In this document: piece by piece, positions 1 to 10,041 of the stretch
Numbering within the stretch: position 1 is the stretch's first letter
Layout of the letters: each line of letters begins with the position of its first letter
Source: Halobacteriovorax vibrionivorans
Lineage (GTDB): Bacteria > Bdellovibrionota > Bacteriovoracia > Bacteriovoracales > Bacteriovoracaceae
DNA: 64,000 bases
Direction: 5' to 3'
Assembly (NCBI RefSeq): GCF_003346865.1
Contig: NZ_QDKL01000001.1
Span: 558,001 to 622,000 of the forward strand
The notes under the pieces: generated by a model
Seen by the model: the letters and a program-made list of their open reading frames with translations, nothing else
Database searches by the model: none
Told to the model about the DNA's origin: nothing
Made by a program: the position numbers and the translations under genes

Positions 1-818
1 AGAGCATTAAGAAGTGTCTTCTTATTTTTATCTTTTAGGATTTGGTAAATATCAGACTTAGGTAAGAAGTTAATCTTTACTTTACTCTTAGACTCCCAAT
101 AGAGAGAGGCTTTTAAAATCGATGGCCCACTTAGTCCCTTATGTGTCCATAGGATATTTTCGAGGAATTTCTTATTACCGACACATACCTCAGATTCAAT
201 AGCAACACCTGCTAAGTTCTTTAAGACATTCTCTAAAGTAAATGGAACAAGAGCTGGTGTTGTTTCAACCATTTTGTGTCCAAACTGCTTTGCGATACGA
301 TAACCAATATCAGTGGCCCCTAATCCAGGAAATGAAAGTCCTCCGGTGGCAACGACTAGGCTATCTGCTTGGAAAGAATCTCCATTAGTAAGACTAACTT
401 TATAGTAGTCTTCATAAGATACCTCATTCACTCGACTACTAACCTTTAACTCACAATTTGAAGGAATTGATTTCAAAAGTCCTTCCAATATTCCTCGTGA
501 CTTTTGGTCGCAAAATAATTGGCCAAGTGTTTTTTCATTATATGTTAAATTCAATTCGGAGATAAAAGAAATAAAATCCCAATTCGTATACTGGCTTAAA
601 GCAGATTTACAAAAATGAGGATTTTGAGAAACGTAGAAATTTGGTGTGATATCAAGATTTGTAAAATTACAACGTCCACCACCAGAGACTAAGATCTTCT
701 TTCCAGGGCCTTTGGCACCTTCAAGAATTAATACCTTTCGCCCTCTTTTGGCAGCATGGATGCCACAGAATAAACCTGCAGCACCCGCACCAATAATTAT
801 GACATCATATTTACTCAT
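1..818 (-). CDS. NAD(P)/FAD-dependent oxidoreductase, HI0933/BaiN family (3' end cut by window)
   Basis: The gene reads right to left from an ATG at 818 and runs off the window edge, so its C-terminus is missing. The N-terminus is a Rossmann dinucleotide-binding segment (IIGAGAAGL near residues 7-15), followed by an acidic residue ending the second strand (LILE) and the family signature GKKILVSGGGRCNFTN. A second flavin segment, VVATGGLSFPGLGATD, lies further on. This pattern is typical of the HI0933-like flavoproteins (Pfam PF03486), presumed cytoplasmic FAD enzymes whose substrate is usually unknown. The start lies only 6 bp beyond the stop of the upstream helicase gene, so the two are probably co-transcribed. 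Family is sure, substrate is not. Confidence 0.85.
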   Translation of the reverse strand, partial: MSKYDVIIIGAGAAGLFCGIHAAKRGRKVLILEGAKGPGKKILVSGGGRCNFTNLDITPNFYVSQNPHFCKSALSQYTNWDFISFISELNLTYNEKTLGQLFCDQKSRGILEGLLKSIPSNCELKVSSRVNEVSYEDYYKVSLTNGDSFQADSLVVATGGLSFPGLGATDIGYRIAKQFGHKMVETTPALVPFTLENVLKNLAGVAIESEVCVGNKKFLENILWTHKGLSGPSILKASLYWESKSKVKINFLPKSDIYQILKDKNKKTLLNA

Positions 819-824
819 ATTTAA

Positions 825-2621
825 TTAATAACGGCTTTGACGAGAACTTCCTCTACTTCCACCGTTTGAAGAGCGTTTGTTGCCCCAGCTTTCATTTCCG
901 CCACGACTTCCACTGCGACCGCTACGACCACCACGATTTCCACCGCGTCCGCCACGATCTCCGCCGCGACCACCGCGTCCACCACGATCTCCACCACGCT
1001 CACGAGTAGCTTCAAATCTTAGCTTTTTATTTCCAATGAAAACCTGCTCTTGTCCATCAATTAGAAGCTTACCTGTTTCAAAAGGAATATCAACAAAAGA
1101 GAATTTATCCTTAAGTTGAACATTACGGATTCTTCTTTGATCAATATTTAGCTCACCTGCGATTGCATCTAAGAAAGACTTAATCTGAGCACCGTCTTCA
1201 CGTCCGTAATTTACGAAACAACGAATATTACCACGAGCATCAGCTCTTACTTCTCCACGAGGTCCACTTGCTCTTTCGCCACGGCCCTTTGGCTCAAGGT
1301 CGATTGTCGGGTTCATTTCAAAGCGCTTTAAGTTATCCGCAAATAGAGACTTGTACATTGCTCTTAGAACTTGTTCTTTTTCAAGATGATCGAAGTTCTC
1401 CGCAAAAGTTGCAAAAGAATCATCAAGATCGTCACTTTCCTCTAATTCTTCAAAAATCTCAGCAAAGTGATTAAGCTTACGACGTACCATCGCACCTTTA
1501 AGAGTATCAACAGAAGGGATTCTCTCTCTTTCAATCTTTGCTTTTGTTAGTCTCTCAAGTGCTGAAATCTTTCTTATTTCACTTGGTGAAACAACAGAAA
1601 GTGCTAAACCTTTCTGACCAGCACGACCTGTACGACCAATTCTGTGAACATAAGATTCAAGATCTTGTGGTAGTCCAAAGTTGAATACGTGAGTTAAGTG
1701 ATCAACATCAATTCCACGAGCAGCAACATCTGTACAAACAAGAAGTTTTACTTTCTTATTTTTAAACTTCTTCATCGTCACATCGCGATGCTTTTGATCC
1801 ATGTCACCATGAAGAGAGTCTGCAAGATAACCTCTTAGGTTTAGCTCATCACAAAGAGAGCTTGCTTCAATTTTTGTCTTAGTGAAAATGATCCCGTAGT
1901 AGTCTTCAACAGCATCAAGAAGACGACAAACTGCTTCACGCATATATTGATCACGAACAAGATAGAACTTCTGAGTGATATTATCATTTGATAAAGTCTT
2001 CTTCTTAACTCTTACTATTTCTGGGTTATCCAGGTAATTCTTAATAAGATCAAGAATTGCCGGTGGCATTGTTGCTGAGAACATCCACGTTTTCTTATTT
2101 TCCGCTTGTGCTAAAATTTCCTTAACATCATCAAGGAAGCCCATATCTAGCATTTCATCTGCTTCATCAAGAACAGCATAATTAACTTCAGAAAGCTTTA
2201 GAACACGTCTTCTAATAAGATCAAGAACACGCCCAGGTGTTCCAACTACGATCTGAGGCTTAATCTTTTTTAAGTTTCTAATTTGATTATCAATTGATGT
2301 CCCACCATATACAGACATCGTCTTAATATTGTCATGTGTTGATAATTTTTTAATTTCATCACAAATTTGATTTGCAAGCTCTCTCGTTGGAGAAAGAATA
2401 ATTGCTTGAATCGACTTACTATTAGTATCTAATAAGTGTAGAAGCGGAAGTGAAAAGGCCGCTGTTTTACCAGTTCCAGTTTGGGCCTGACCAACAAAGT
2501 CAGTGTTCTTTTCGATTAGTAGTGGAATTGCTTGAGACTGGATATCTGTAGCAGTTTCGAACCCTCTCTCTTCGAGTGCACGAAGCAGCGATTCCTTAAG
2601 TGGAATTTCGTTAAAATTCAA
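825..2621 (-). CDS. DEAD-box ATP-dependent RNA helicase with DbpA-like RNA-binding domain and RG-rich tail
   Basis: A 598-residue cytoplasmic helicase expected to unwind RNA during ribosome assembly, mRNA decay or cold adaptation. In order it shows the Q-motif region, Walker A AQTGTGKT (about 45-52), PTREL, TPGR, the DEAD box (about 150), SAT, ARGID and HRIGRTGRAG: a complete catalytic core. Around residues 465-530 there is a CsdA/DbpA-type C-terminal RNA-binding domain (FVNYGREDG...FSFVDIP). The last about 60 residues are RGG/RGGR repeats rich in Ser and Gly, as in RNA-binding tails. Start is TTG at 2621, with AAGGAG 6 nt upstream. CsdA/DeaD is the nearest named relative, but RhlE-type enzymes also carry such tails, so no symbol is given. 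Confidence 0.93.
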   Translation of the reverse strand: MNFNEIPLKESLLRALEERGFETATDIQSQAIPLLIEKNTDFVGQAQTGTGKTAAFSLPLLHLLDTNSKSIQAIILSPTRELANQICDEIKKLSTHDNIKTMSVYGGTSIDNQIRNLKKIKPQIVVGTPGRVLDLIRRRVLKLSEVNYAVLDEADEMLDMGFLDDVKEILAQAENKKTWMFSATMPPAILDLIKNYLDNPEIVRVKKKTLSNDNITQKFYLVRDQYMREAVCRLLDAVEDYYGIIFTKTKIEASSLCDELNLRGYLADSLHGDMDQKHRDVTMKKFKNKKVKLLVCTDVAARGIDVDHLTHVFNFGLPQDLESYVHRIGRTGRAGQKGLALSVVSPSEIRKISALERLTKAKIERERIPSVDTLKGAMVRRKLNHFAEIFEELEESDDLDDSFATFAENFDHLEKEQVLRAMYKSLFADNLKRFEMNPTIDLEPKGRGERASGPRGEVRADARGNIRCFVNYGREDGAQIKSFLDAIAGELNIDQRRIRNVQLKDKFSFVDIPFETGKLLIDGQEQVFIGNKKLRFEATRERGGDRGGRGGRGGDRGGRGGNRGGRSGRSGSRGGNESWGNKRSSNGGSRGSSRQSRY

Positions 2622-2794
2622 TTTTGACTCCTTAAACGCAAGCCTAGAATGCAGGCCACGGATGTATTGCTCTCACTGAGCTGAAATAATGACTTTGTGA
2701 CCGTCATTGATAAATAGGCGTATTTTCATATTTTCAGGGAATCTAACATGCTAGATGCGGTGTTTCAAGGGCCATTGAAAAAGTTCTATGGTGT

Positions 2795-3499
2795 TCATTT
2801 TTTTAATGTATTAAATTCTGATCTTAGATTCTGGGCCATATCACTAAAGAATTTAGAGACGGTTATGGATTTATTGAGTAACCAGTGATCAGTAGAGCAT
2901 GTAAAAGTATAGGTATAACGTGTTTTTCCCTTCCCTTCAGGAAGTATAAAGTAGGTACCACCAGAGGTTTTCATCACACTCTTCTTATTTAGAGGAGTTG
3001 AGATATACTTCTTAGAGGTAGTATCATCAAGCATCTCCATTGTTATCTTATAGCCATCTAAATAGCGAAAGACCCTGATTAAGTCGTTGTAAGTATAGAC
3101 TCCATGGTTATATGAACGTCTTTTAACAATGAATCGATTAACTTCATTCTTTGCGAGATCAGCTACTTTTAATTTTTTAACGATGACTGACTCTATTAGG
3201 GAGTCACTATTATAAGGACAATCAATACTCTTATCAGAGATCTGGCGCTTATCCTTATACTCATTATTACAGCGCTTATCAAAGGCCAATACTGTCTCTA
3301 AGACAGCTTCTACAGGTCTTTCTATTACGTCACTGATTGTTCCTTGATAAAGGCGAATTCCATCTTTCTTTCCAGATAGCATATGGACGCCGAATTTCTT
3401 CGACTTTTCTCTGTAATCAATATCAAACTTTTTAATATTGATGGCCATTGAAGATAATGACATAGAGATCGTTAGGAATGAGTATAAAATGCACTTCAT
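2795..3499 (-). CDS. secreted protein, possibly START/SRPBCC-like lipid-binding fold
   Basis: A 234-residue protein with a short signal peptide (about 19 residues, cleavage near SSMA). The mature part has a segment of the type GIRLYQGTISDVIERPVEAVLETVLAFDK, followed by alternating strands. This resembles START or polyketide-cyclase-like proteins, where a strand leads into a helix carrying a conserved basic residue. The family call is an impression from pattern only. It has six Cys residues counting the signal peptide. It sits alone between the helicase gene and another small secreted protein, with 173 bp and 215 bp of apparently non-coding DNA on its two sides. Function unknown. Confidence 0.65.
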   Translation of the reverse strand: MKCILYSFLTISMSLSSMAINIKKFDIDYREKSKKFGVHMLSGKKDGIRLYQGTISDVIERPVEAVLETVLAFDKRCNNEYKDKRQISDKSIDCPYNSDSLIESVIVKKLKVADLAKNEVNRFIVKRRSYNHGVYTYNDLIRVFRYLDGYKITMEMLDDTTSKKYISTPLNKKSVMKTSGGTYFILPEGKGKTRYTYTFTCSTDHWLLNKSITVSKFFSDMAQNLRSEFNTLKK

Positions 3500-3714
3500 A
3501 ACAGATTATTTACCATTAACTCCCAAATTGAGCAAAAAGTAGATGACACTCTGAAGTCTATACAGGGTTAGACTAGTTAATAGATTAAACCTAGTAGAGG
3601 ACAAACCAATTACTTTCTTTTATTTTCTTTAAAGAAACGATCGATAACTTCTTGTCTTTCAAAGGGTGTTCTGAGATTTTACAATTCACCACTTCTCATA
3701 AGTAGCTAATAATA
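3500..3714. other. intergenic stretch with a possible gene remnant
   Basis: No intact gene. On the minus strand near 3625-3700 there is an ATG with six codons and a stop, followed immediately in another frame by about 22 codons with protein-like composition (NLRTPFERQEVIDRFFKENK...). This could be the ruined end of a small gene or chance. Confidence 0.25.
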
Positions 3715-4116
3715 CTAATGGAGTGAAACGCGAAAAATCTCATCTTCGATAAGTTCACCAGTTTTAAAGTTCTTAAACCAGATACGAGCAGAAACCGTTT
3801 TATATGTAACCTGATGCTTAATATCCCAGATTCCATCATCTAAATTGGCAATCTCTAAGGCCATGCGCTCACACTCCTCTAGTGAGATATTTTCAACAAT
3901 CTCTCTACGACTCCATTCACGATAATATGAGGAAAGCTTAACTCTAATAGGTAGATTCTCCAGAAAGATACCTTGAAGTACACAGGCCGTAGTGAATTCG
4001 ATCTTGATATCATCTTCAATAACCTGAGTATCGTTATCTTTAATATCATTTCCCTCACTAGCAAAAGTGAGTGATGAAAATAGAATGGCCAATATTAATA
4101 GATTTAGCTTATGCAT
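3715..4116 (-). CDS. small secreted protein of unknown function
   Basis: A 133-residue protein with a clear signal peptide (MHKLNLLILAILFSSLTFA, cleavage after residue 19). The mature part starts acidic (EGNDIKDNDTQ) and then has alternating hydrophobic residues suggestive of beta strands (IKEFTTACVLQG..., SARIWFKNFKTGE). Two Cys residues are present in the mature part. I recognise no family. It lies downstream of the CheY-like gene on the same strand after a spacer of about 113 bp, which contains a weak CTAAAG/CTTTAG hairpin near 4189-4204 without a T-tract. It is therefore not clearly in the same transcript. Confidence 0.6.
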   Translation of the reverse strand: MHKLNLLILAILFSSLTFASEGNDIKDNDTQVIEDDIKIEFTTACVLQGIFLENLPIRVKLSSYYREWSRREIVENISLEECERMALEIANLDDGIWDIKHQVTYKTVSARIWFKNFKTGELIEDEIFRVSLH

Positions 4117-4229
4117 AAGAAACTCCCCCTAACTCTTAAAATCATAATAGGGGAAGCTAGCAATTGTTCTTTATGTTTTCAATTAGCCTAAAGACATCTT
4201 TAGAAACATTAAGTAAAAGTTAACCATGT

Positions 4230-4631
4230 TTAAGCTAGAAGCTTATCAATTTCTCCAAGTTTACTTCTTAATGTCATTTTTGTGAAAGGCTTAAGGATGT
4301 AATTAGATGCTCCACTCATAACTGCTTCCATAACGATTTCTTTCTCATTTTCAGAGCTGAGCATAACAACGGGGATATCGACAAAGCGCTCATCGCTTTT
4401 CAACTCTTTTAATAACTCAATCCCATTCATATTTGGCATATTGATATCTGAGAAGATGAGATCAATTTTCTCATCACGTCCATAAAGTTCCTCTAATTTC
4501 TTTAGAGCATCTTGGCCATCAATGGCCTGATAGATTCGACCAAACCCTTCCTCTCGTAAGTGGGAAACAATTGTCTCTCTTAAAGTATTTAAATCATCAA
4601 TAACAAAAATTTTCTTATCTTCGTAACTCAT
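4230..4631 (-). CDS. CheY-like single-domain response regulator
   Basis: A stand-alone receiver domain. It has the acidic pocket Asp12-Asp13, phospho-acceptor Asp62 (IFSDINMPNMNG), a switch Ser in VVMLSSE and the conserved Lys in ILKPFTK. There is no output domain, so it should act by protein-protein contact, as CheY does. I chose the ATG at 4631 (MSYEDKK) because AAGGA lies about 9 nt before it. A longer reading from 4640 would put its start on top of that ribosome site. The gene follows the FecR-domain gene by only a few bases and probably shares its transcript. The natural partner is the CheA-like kinase encoded divergently at 7840, an inference from position. Confidence 0.9.
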   Translation of the reverse strand: MSYEDKKIFVIDDLNTLRETIVSHLREEGFGRIYQAIDGQDALKKLEELYGRDEKIDLIFSDINMPNMNGIELLKELKSDERFVDIPVVMLSSENEKEIVMEAVMSGASNYILKPFTKMTLRSKLGEIDKLLA

Positions 4632-4642
4632 AATCAACATCC

Positions 4643-7600
4643 TTAGAAATCAGTTAGTGGAGAAATTGGAAAAATAATCTCAGATATATCCGAATATTTT
4701 GAGCCACTTCCCCAATAGTCTATATATTTATAACGGAAAAAATATTTACCATCTCGATTGCTTCGCCAACAAAAACTAGAGCTATTTGACCAAATCTCTC
4801 TTACGATCTTAGTCATTTGTACATCACGATAGATTTCAACGAAGTATTTACTAGCAGTTAAGTAGCTAGGCAATGTTACTCGGTAGCATAGATTCTTTGA
4901 ATCATATTTCATGACATACTTCTTAACTTCTTCAGGGTTTATATTCTTTGGTGGTTTTACTTTAAATTCTTTTTCACCAAGTGCTTTCTTCTTTCCCTCT
5001 TCAATCTTAGAGACTTTAATCTTGTAGTCACTCATATCCTTACTTTCAAAATCAATACTATTTTGTTTTACTTCTTTTTTCATAATCAAAGAATTTGCAG
5101 TATCAAAGACTTCGACAATATATGATTCCTTATTTTCAGATTGCTCTAAAGGCTTTGACGAAGTGTCCGGACTGTCCCAAGAAAAAGAGCTAACAATCAC
5201 ATTTTGCTTATTTTTAACGGTCTTCTTCTTAATTAAAACAGCTTCATCAATTTTAATTTCCTTGGATAAAAGTTTTACTTTTGACTCTTCATTAACAACA
5301 GCTAAATTATACTTTCCACTTTTTAAATTTGTACTTTCAAATCCACCATCTTTACCGACAGAAAGTGGAACTAGTGCACCACTTGCCTTCTCAACCAATT
5401 TCACAGTATGACTTGGGGCAATCAAAGGACGGTTTATATTAATCGATGTCACAATTTTATCCTCAAGTGACTTAGATTTGATTTCTTTTAATTGATACGG
5501 GTTCTCAAGCTTCAAATTTAACTTTTTCTCATAAGCTAGATTACTTGAAATACTTTTTGCATTAGGAGAAGTATTTGCTGTTGATATATTGGGGATAACA
5601 GATGCGGCTCCAACTGAGACCAGTGGTAGTACTGTAACGTTAATATTTTCTTGATCAAATGATGGAAAACTAAAGTCATTATCAGAAACAACATACTCAG
5701 TTTTTTTCTTAATATCTGGGTACTCGATAATTACTTTAGATTTAATACCTTTTCGTATATTAAGTTTTACTTCAACAGGCTTCTCATAATCAATCGTCTT
5801 ACTTTTAAGTGCTATTGGATCCATCTTATTGGCAACGACATCAAGACTATCAAATTCGCTAAAATCAGGACTTGTTGAAACGATATATTTCCCAAAGCTT
5901 AAGCTGCTAATATCAAAACTTCCATTTGTTATAGGTAACTTTGAAATCTTAGTTAATACATCTGATCCTAGACTTGTAGACTTAAGATAGATATGTGAAG
6001 AGTCTAATTGAGTAGATTTTTTCTTTAAAGTAACCTTGTCCTGAGTGAGTAAATCAACTTCATCAGTTTCTAAAAATGAAGTATACTGCTGAGTCTCTTT
6101 AACACGACTACCTATATCGTCGTTACTTGGAAGGATATCAAAACTATCGATGGCCTTAAATGCTTGTGTAGTAGCTACTATATACTTACCAGACGCAAGC
6201 GTAGTTATATCAAACTTATTTTCTATTACGCTTAACTTTATAGGAGCTAAATTACTATTTGCAGGCTTAACAAACACATGAGTAGGTTTCTGTATTTGAG
6301 AAATATCATTAAGCTCTACTTTTGTTGATTTTTTAGTATCGACAATATCCTGTGTGACAATTTTTTGATTTGCTACATTATTACTTACATTAATTACTTC
6401 CATTGATTGGAAGTTCGGCGATGAAGAGACAATATAACTTCCAACTGCCAATTGAGATAGATTAACAAGTCCATCTTCTACTTTTATTTTCAAAGGTGCT
6501 TCACTATTATTTACTGAACGTATATAAATCTCATCTGGTATTTTTTCTGATGTCATCAAATTAGGATTTAAAGATACTTTCTTTGTATCTGCTAAATTAA
6601 TTTCATCATCAAAAAATAGAGATCTACTATCTATTTTATCTATTGCTCCAATGACTTTGAAAGAATCAACTTTCTCAAACCCTGGACTTGTGGAAATTAG
6701 GTACTTACCTGACGCTAGAGGTGCAGTAATAAAGCTGCCATCAGTAACTTTTAATTTTATAACATTTGTTCTTTGCCCTGAAGGCTTAAGATAGACTTCA
6801 CTGATATTTTGCGAAATCAAACTCTCATCAAGCTTGACTCTATCATTCTTTGATATATCGATTTCACTAGACTTTATAATGGAAATAATCTCAACTTTAA
6901 CTTTAGAATCAGAAATTTCAAAACTATCAATAGTTTGAAAATCAGGAGACGTTGAAACAAAGTACTTACCTGCCTTTAACAAGCTTACGTTAAACCCTTT
7001 GTTCTTCACATCAATCACAAAAGGTTGTGCTGAATCATTAACTGCTTTTACATAGACTTGTTTAATTTTTCCAATATCAAATTTTTCGTTGAGCTCTATC
7101 GTTTTCTTCTCTTCACGCTTAATTTTAGGTGTAGCAACAAGACGCTCTCCTTCAGCTAAACTTATTCCTTCTGGGGTAAATGAAGGAGAATTAGAATTTA
7201 CTAAAGTTGACTCTCCTTCTTTTAGGTCTAACTTAGCTTTATGTTCATCTAATAAGTTTATAACGGAAGCCTCTCCTTTTAGAAGTTTAACTCCGTAATT
7301 CTCTTCATTAAGCTTTTCTAGTTTTACAACCCCACCCTTTGCAACTTCAACAACAGAGTTTCCACGGTTAATTCTTAGAACTTGTTTTGTTTCACTAGCA
7401 TCTACTTTCAAAGTTCCTTGATCGATATTTAAATCAAGTCCCTTTGATTCATTGATGACAACTCTAACGAGGCTATTTGGATTTATTTCAAGAGAACTCT
7501 TATTCTCTAGTAATATATTGAGCGTCTGATTTGAACTGGTAAAAATCTGATCATTATTAAAAACCGTTTCTTGATTATTAATTTCAGACCATGAAAAACT

Positions 7601-7783
7601 TCTCTCAGTCTTTCTCTTGGCCCTTCCATCTGTTGTATCACCAACAATAATTAATTCTGATGAAATCTGATCCACTTTCGATAAATTCTGACTTAAATAA
7701 ATACCCAATAAGACGAGTACACTACCTGATACCGCAAGCATTATTTCAAAGGCATTAAAGTGAGAAGATTTTAACTTGTTCAT
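4643..7783 (-). CDS. FecR-domain membrane protein with five tandem beta-repeats
   Basis: A 1046-residue protein anchored by one N-terminal membrane segment (about residues 12-28, FEIMLAVSGSVLVLLGIYL), with the rest predicted periplasmic. Residues about 75-200 match the FecR fold seen in many envelope proteins: FNNDQIFTSSNQTLNILL, then LEINPNSLVRV, then a glycine-bearing VVEVAKGGVVKL stretch. Then come five repeats of about 85 residues with the core (L)ASGKYIVSTSPxFxxIDSF, at roughly residues 225-680, and a degenerate sixth near 790. The C-terminal about 100 residues are aromatic-rich with two Cys. It overlaps nothing and precedes the CheY-like gene. It may be a periplasmic sensor or scaffold for the adjacent kinase. 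Ligand unknown. Confidence 0.8.
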   Translation of the reverse strand: MNKLKSSHFNAFEIMLAVSGSVLVLLGIYLSQNLSKVDQISSELIIVGDTTDGRAKRKTERSFSWSEINNQETVFNNDQIFTSSNQTLNILLENKSSLEINPNSLVRVVINESKGLDLNIDQGTLKVDASETKQVLRINRGNSVVEVAKGGVVKLEKLNEENYGVKLLKGEASVINLLDEHKAKLDLKEGESTLVNSNSPSFTPEGISLAEGERLVATPKIKREEKKTIELNEKFDIGKIKQVYVKAVNDSAQPFVIDVKNKGFNVSLLKAGKYFVSTSPDFQTIDSFEISDSKVKVEIISIIKSSEIDISKNDRVKLDESLISQNISEVYLKPSGQRTNVIKLKVTDGSFITAPLASGKYLISTSPGFEKVDSFKVIGAIDKIDSRSLFFDDEINLADTKKVSLNPNLMTSEKIPDEIYIRSVNNSEAPLKIKVEDGLVNLSQLAVGSYIVSSSPNFQSMEVINVSNNVANQKIVTQDIVDTKKSTKVELNDISQIQKPTHVFVKPANSNLAPIKLSVIENKFDITTLASGKYIVATTQAFKAIDSFDILPSNDDIGSRVKETQQYTSFLETDEVDLLTQDKVTLKKKSTQLDSSHIYLKSTSLGSDVLTKISKLPITNGSFDISSLSFGKYIVSTSPDFSEFDSLDVVANKMDPIALKSKTIDYEKPVEVKLNIRKGIKSKVIIEYPDIKKKTEYVVSDNDFSFPSFDQENINVTVLPLVSVGAASVIPNISTANTSPNAKSISSNLAYEKKLNLKLENPYQLKEIKSKSLEDKIVTSININRPLIAPSHTVKLVEKASGALVPLSVGKDGGFESTNLKSGKYNLAVVNEESKVKLLSKEIKIDEAVLIKKKTVKNKQNVIVSSFSWDSPDTSSKPLEQSENKESYIVEVFDTANSLIMKKEVKQNSIDFESKDMSDYKIKVSKIEEGKKKALGEKEFKVKPPKNINPEEVKKYVMKYDSKNLCYRVTLPSYLTASKYFVEIYRDVQMTKIVREIWSNSSSFCWRSNRDGKYFFRYKYIDYWGSGSKYSDISEIIFPISPLTDF

Positions 7784-7839
7784 AATTTTGTGTATTTAGT
7801 CTAACATAGAAACAAAATTAATTTTATATAGGATAAAAA

Positions 7840-10041
7840 ATGCACTTTTTTAATCTTCGAAATAAGATTCTTTCATTTGGCTTAATCATTTTAATCTTGG
7901 TTACTTCATTTAACCTCTACTATACCTACAATGTTTTTGAGGAGGATAAGGAATCATATATTTTCGAGAATGTTCTCAGAAGTACAGAGTTAATCGATCG
8001 AGAGCTTGGTAAGTTAATTAGTCAACCTGACAAAGTTAAGCTCCAATTAAAGACTCAAGCTTTTAGCGAAATTAAGTCCTTAATGGAGTCAGACAAGATA
8101 TTTTCCTACGTTATAAAACACAAAGACAAGATTATCTTTGGAGAAGATAATTTATTTAACAAAACTGAGATAACAAGCTCTTCTCATCAAGCAATGGTAA
8201 AAGAGATAAGTTTTAATGAGGCTAAATATTTGGCCGGTATCGTGACTAACAAAACAAATGGAATCACTACAATTGCCTATATTAATAAAAGTAAGGCCTT
8301 TGCCTCCCTTGATTATCTAATAAAGAAGAATATCTACTTCGCAATTATACTCTTTGGAATAGTTCTTATTTTAACAATATTTTTTGCAAGAAGTATCACG
8401 ACACCAATTCTACAGATCATTCAAAGAACTGTAGATATTTCTAATGGCGATTATGACAATAAGGTTGTTGTAAAAACCAACGATGAGCTTAGGATACTTG
8501 GGGATAGTGTCAATACAATGTCCCATGAGATTAAGACTCTTCTTGATCAAAAACAGGAAATGATCGTCAAATTAGAAGAGGCAAATAAGCAACTCGATAT
8601 CTACAGTAAAGACCTCGAAAAACTTGTTGATGAAAGAACAAAAGACTTAAAGGATGCGAATTCATATATTACAGCAATGCTAAATTCTCTTTCACAAGGT
8701 TTATTTGTTATAAGACCAGATGGAACATGTTCTGACTTATATACAAACTCTTGCTTATCAATTTTTGGAAATTCCCCAGAAAATAAACGATTTGCGGAAT
8801 ATATTAAGTCCGAAAATGACTCAGCTACACAGAAGTGGCTAGAGCTAACTTTTGCACAGAAGATGCCTTTTGAAAGCTGTGCACCACTTGGACCAGATAA
8901 TTTCCAACAAGGTAGTCTTGGAGATGAGAACTTTAAGTATATTAATTTTGACTACTACCCTCTTATGCTTGATGAGACTCTTAGTGGCATTGTTGTTTTA
9001 GCAACGGACTTTACAGAAAAATTAGTACTTGAAGAAAATATTAAGAGGAAAGAAGCTTATATTAACAATGTCACAGAGTATGTCCTCAATGAAGAAATCA
9101 TAAAGAATCTAGTATCTGAAGCAAATAGTCTTCTTGACGAAATTATTGATTCACCTGCTAGTGACAGCTTTTGTGATCGCGCCCTTATGGTATTTCATAC
9201 ATTAAATGGTGGTTTTGGTACATACTCATTTAGTGATATTCAACAATATGCAATTGAATGTGAAGAATTCATTCAAACAAATGAGTCCAATCCACAAGTC
9301 GTAAACGACATAAAGATTCGTGCCGCATCTGCAAAGGAGCTTATTAACGAATCAATTAACGAGTTAGATGAAAAGTTTTCAAATCATAATATTATAAGCT
9401 TTGAAAAAGACGATATCGACTATCTATCAAGATCATTAAGCTCTCTTGGTAGCGAAGGTAAAGAAGTTCTTGAGAACTTTCTACATAAGAAATCGATATC
9501 AAGTATTTTTAATCCATACCCTAAATTAGTTGAGAAGATATCACAAAGCCTAGGAAAGCCGATGAAGGACTTAATCATTCCACAGTCAGACTTTCGTATA
9601 GCACCAGAAAAAGTTCAAGAATTTTCCAACTCTCTAGTACATGTTTTCAAAAATAGTATGGATCACGGTATAGAGCCAAGTGATCGAAGGTCAGAACTAG
9701 GAAAAGAAGAAAAAGGTGAAATTAAAATTGATATTCAAACTAATAATGATCAAATTAAAATATTAATAAGTGATGACGGAGCTGGACTCAATACAGAAGC
9801 GATAAAGGAAAAGCTTTTACAAAAGTATGAATCTGATGAGGTTGAAAAGCTAAGTGAACAAGACTTGATGGCAAAAATATTTGATCCCAACTTCTCCACA
9901 AGAGATAGTGTCTCCGAGTTCTCTGGACGAGGAATAGGAATGAGTGCAGTTAAAGAGGCCATTGAGAAGCTTAATGGATCAATTTATGTTGATTCCAAGA
10001 AAGGTCATGGCACACGCTTTGAATTTAATTTAAAGGTTTAA
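7840..10041 (+). CDS. membrane CheA-like histidine kinase (HAMP, PAS, HPt, HATPase)
   Basis: A 733-residue kinase. TM1 is at about residues 10-29 and TM2 at 164-183, bounding a periplasmic sensor of about 130 residues. HAMP follows (TTPILQIIQRT..., about 184-235), then a coiled coil, a PAS-like domain (about 276-400, with GLFVIRPDG) and an HPt-like helix bundle with candidate phospho-His453 in FHTLNGGFGTYSF. A CheA-type HATPase closes the protein: N-box HVFKNSMDHGIEP near 601-613, DDGAGLN, FDPNFSTRD and SGRGIGMSAV. There is no CheW-like P5 domain, so it is not a chemotaxis-array CheA. AGGA stands 7 nt before the ATG. It is divergent from the FecR/CheY genes across 56 bp, suggesting one signalling module. 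Confidence 0.9.
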   Translation: MHFFNLRNKILSFGLIILILVTSFNLYYTYNVFEEDKESYIFENVLRSTELIDRELGKLISQPDKVKLQLKTQAFSEIKSLMESDKIFSYVIKHKDKIIFGEDNLFNKTEITSSSHQAMVKEISFNEAKYLAGIVTNKTNGITTIAYINKSKAFASLDYLIKKNIYFAIILFGIVLILTIFFARSITTPILQIIQRTVDISNGDYDNKVVVKTNDELRILGDSVNTMSHEIKTLLDQKQEMIVKLEEANKQLDIYSKDLEKLVDERTKDLKDANSYITAMLNSLSQGLFVIRPDGTCSDLYTNSCLSIFGNSPENKRFAEYIKSENDSATQKWLELTFAQKMPFESCAPLGPDNFQQGSLGDENFKYINFDYYPLMLDETLSGIVVLATDFTEKLVLEENIKRKEAYINNVTEYVLNEEIIKNLVSEANSLLDEIIDSPASDSFCDRALMVFHTLNGGFGTYSFSDIQQYAIECEEFIQTNESNPQVVNDIKIRAASAKELINESINELDEKFSNHNIISFEKDDIDYLSRSLSSLGSEGKEVLENFLHKKSISSIFNPYPKLVEKISQSLGKPMKDLIIPQSDFRIAPEKVQEFSNSLVHVFKNSMDHGIEPSDRRSELGKEEKGEIKIDIQTNNDQIKILISDDGAGLNTEAIKEKLLQKYESDEVEKLSEQDLMAKIFDPNFSTRDSVSEFSGRGIGMSAVKEAIEKLNGSIYVDSKKGHGTRFEFNLKV

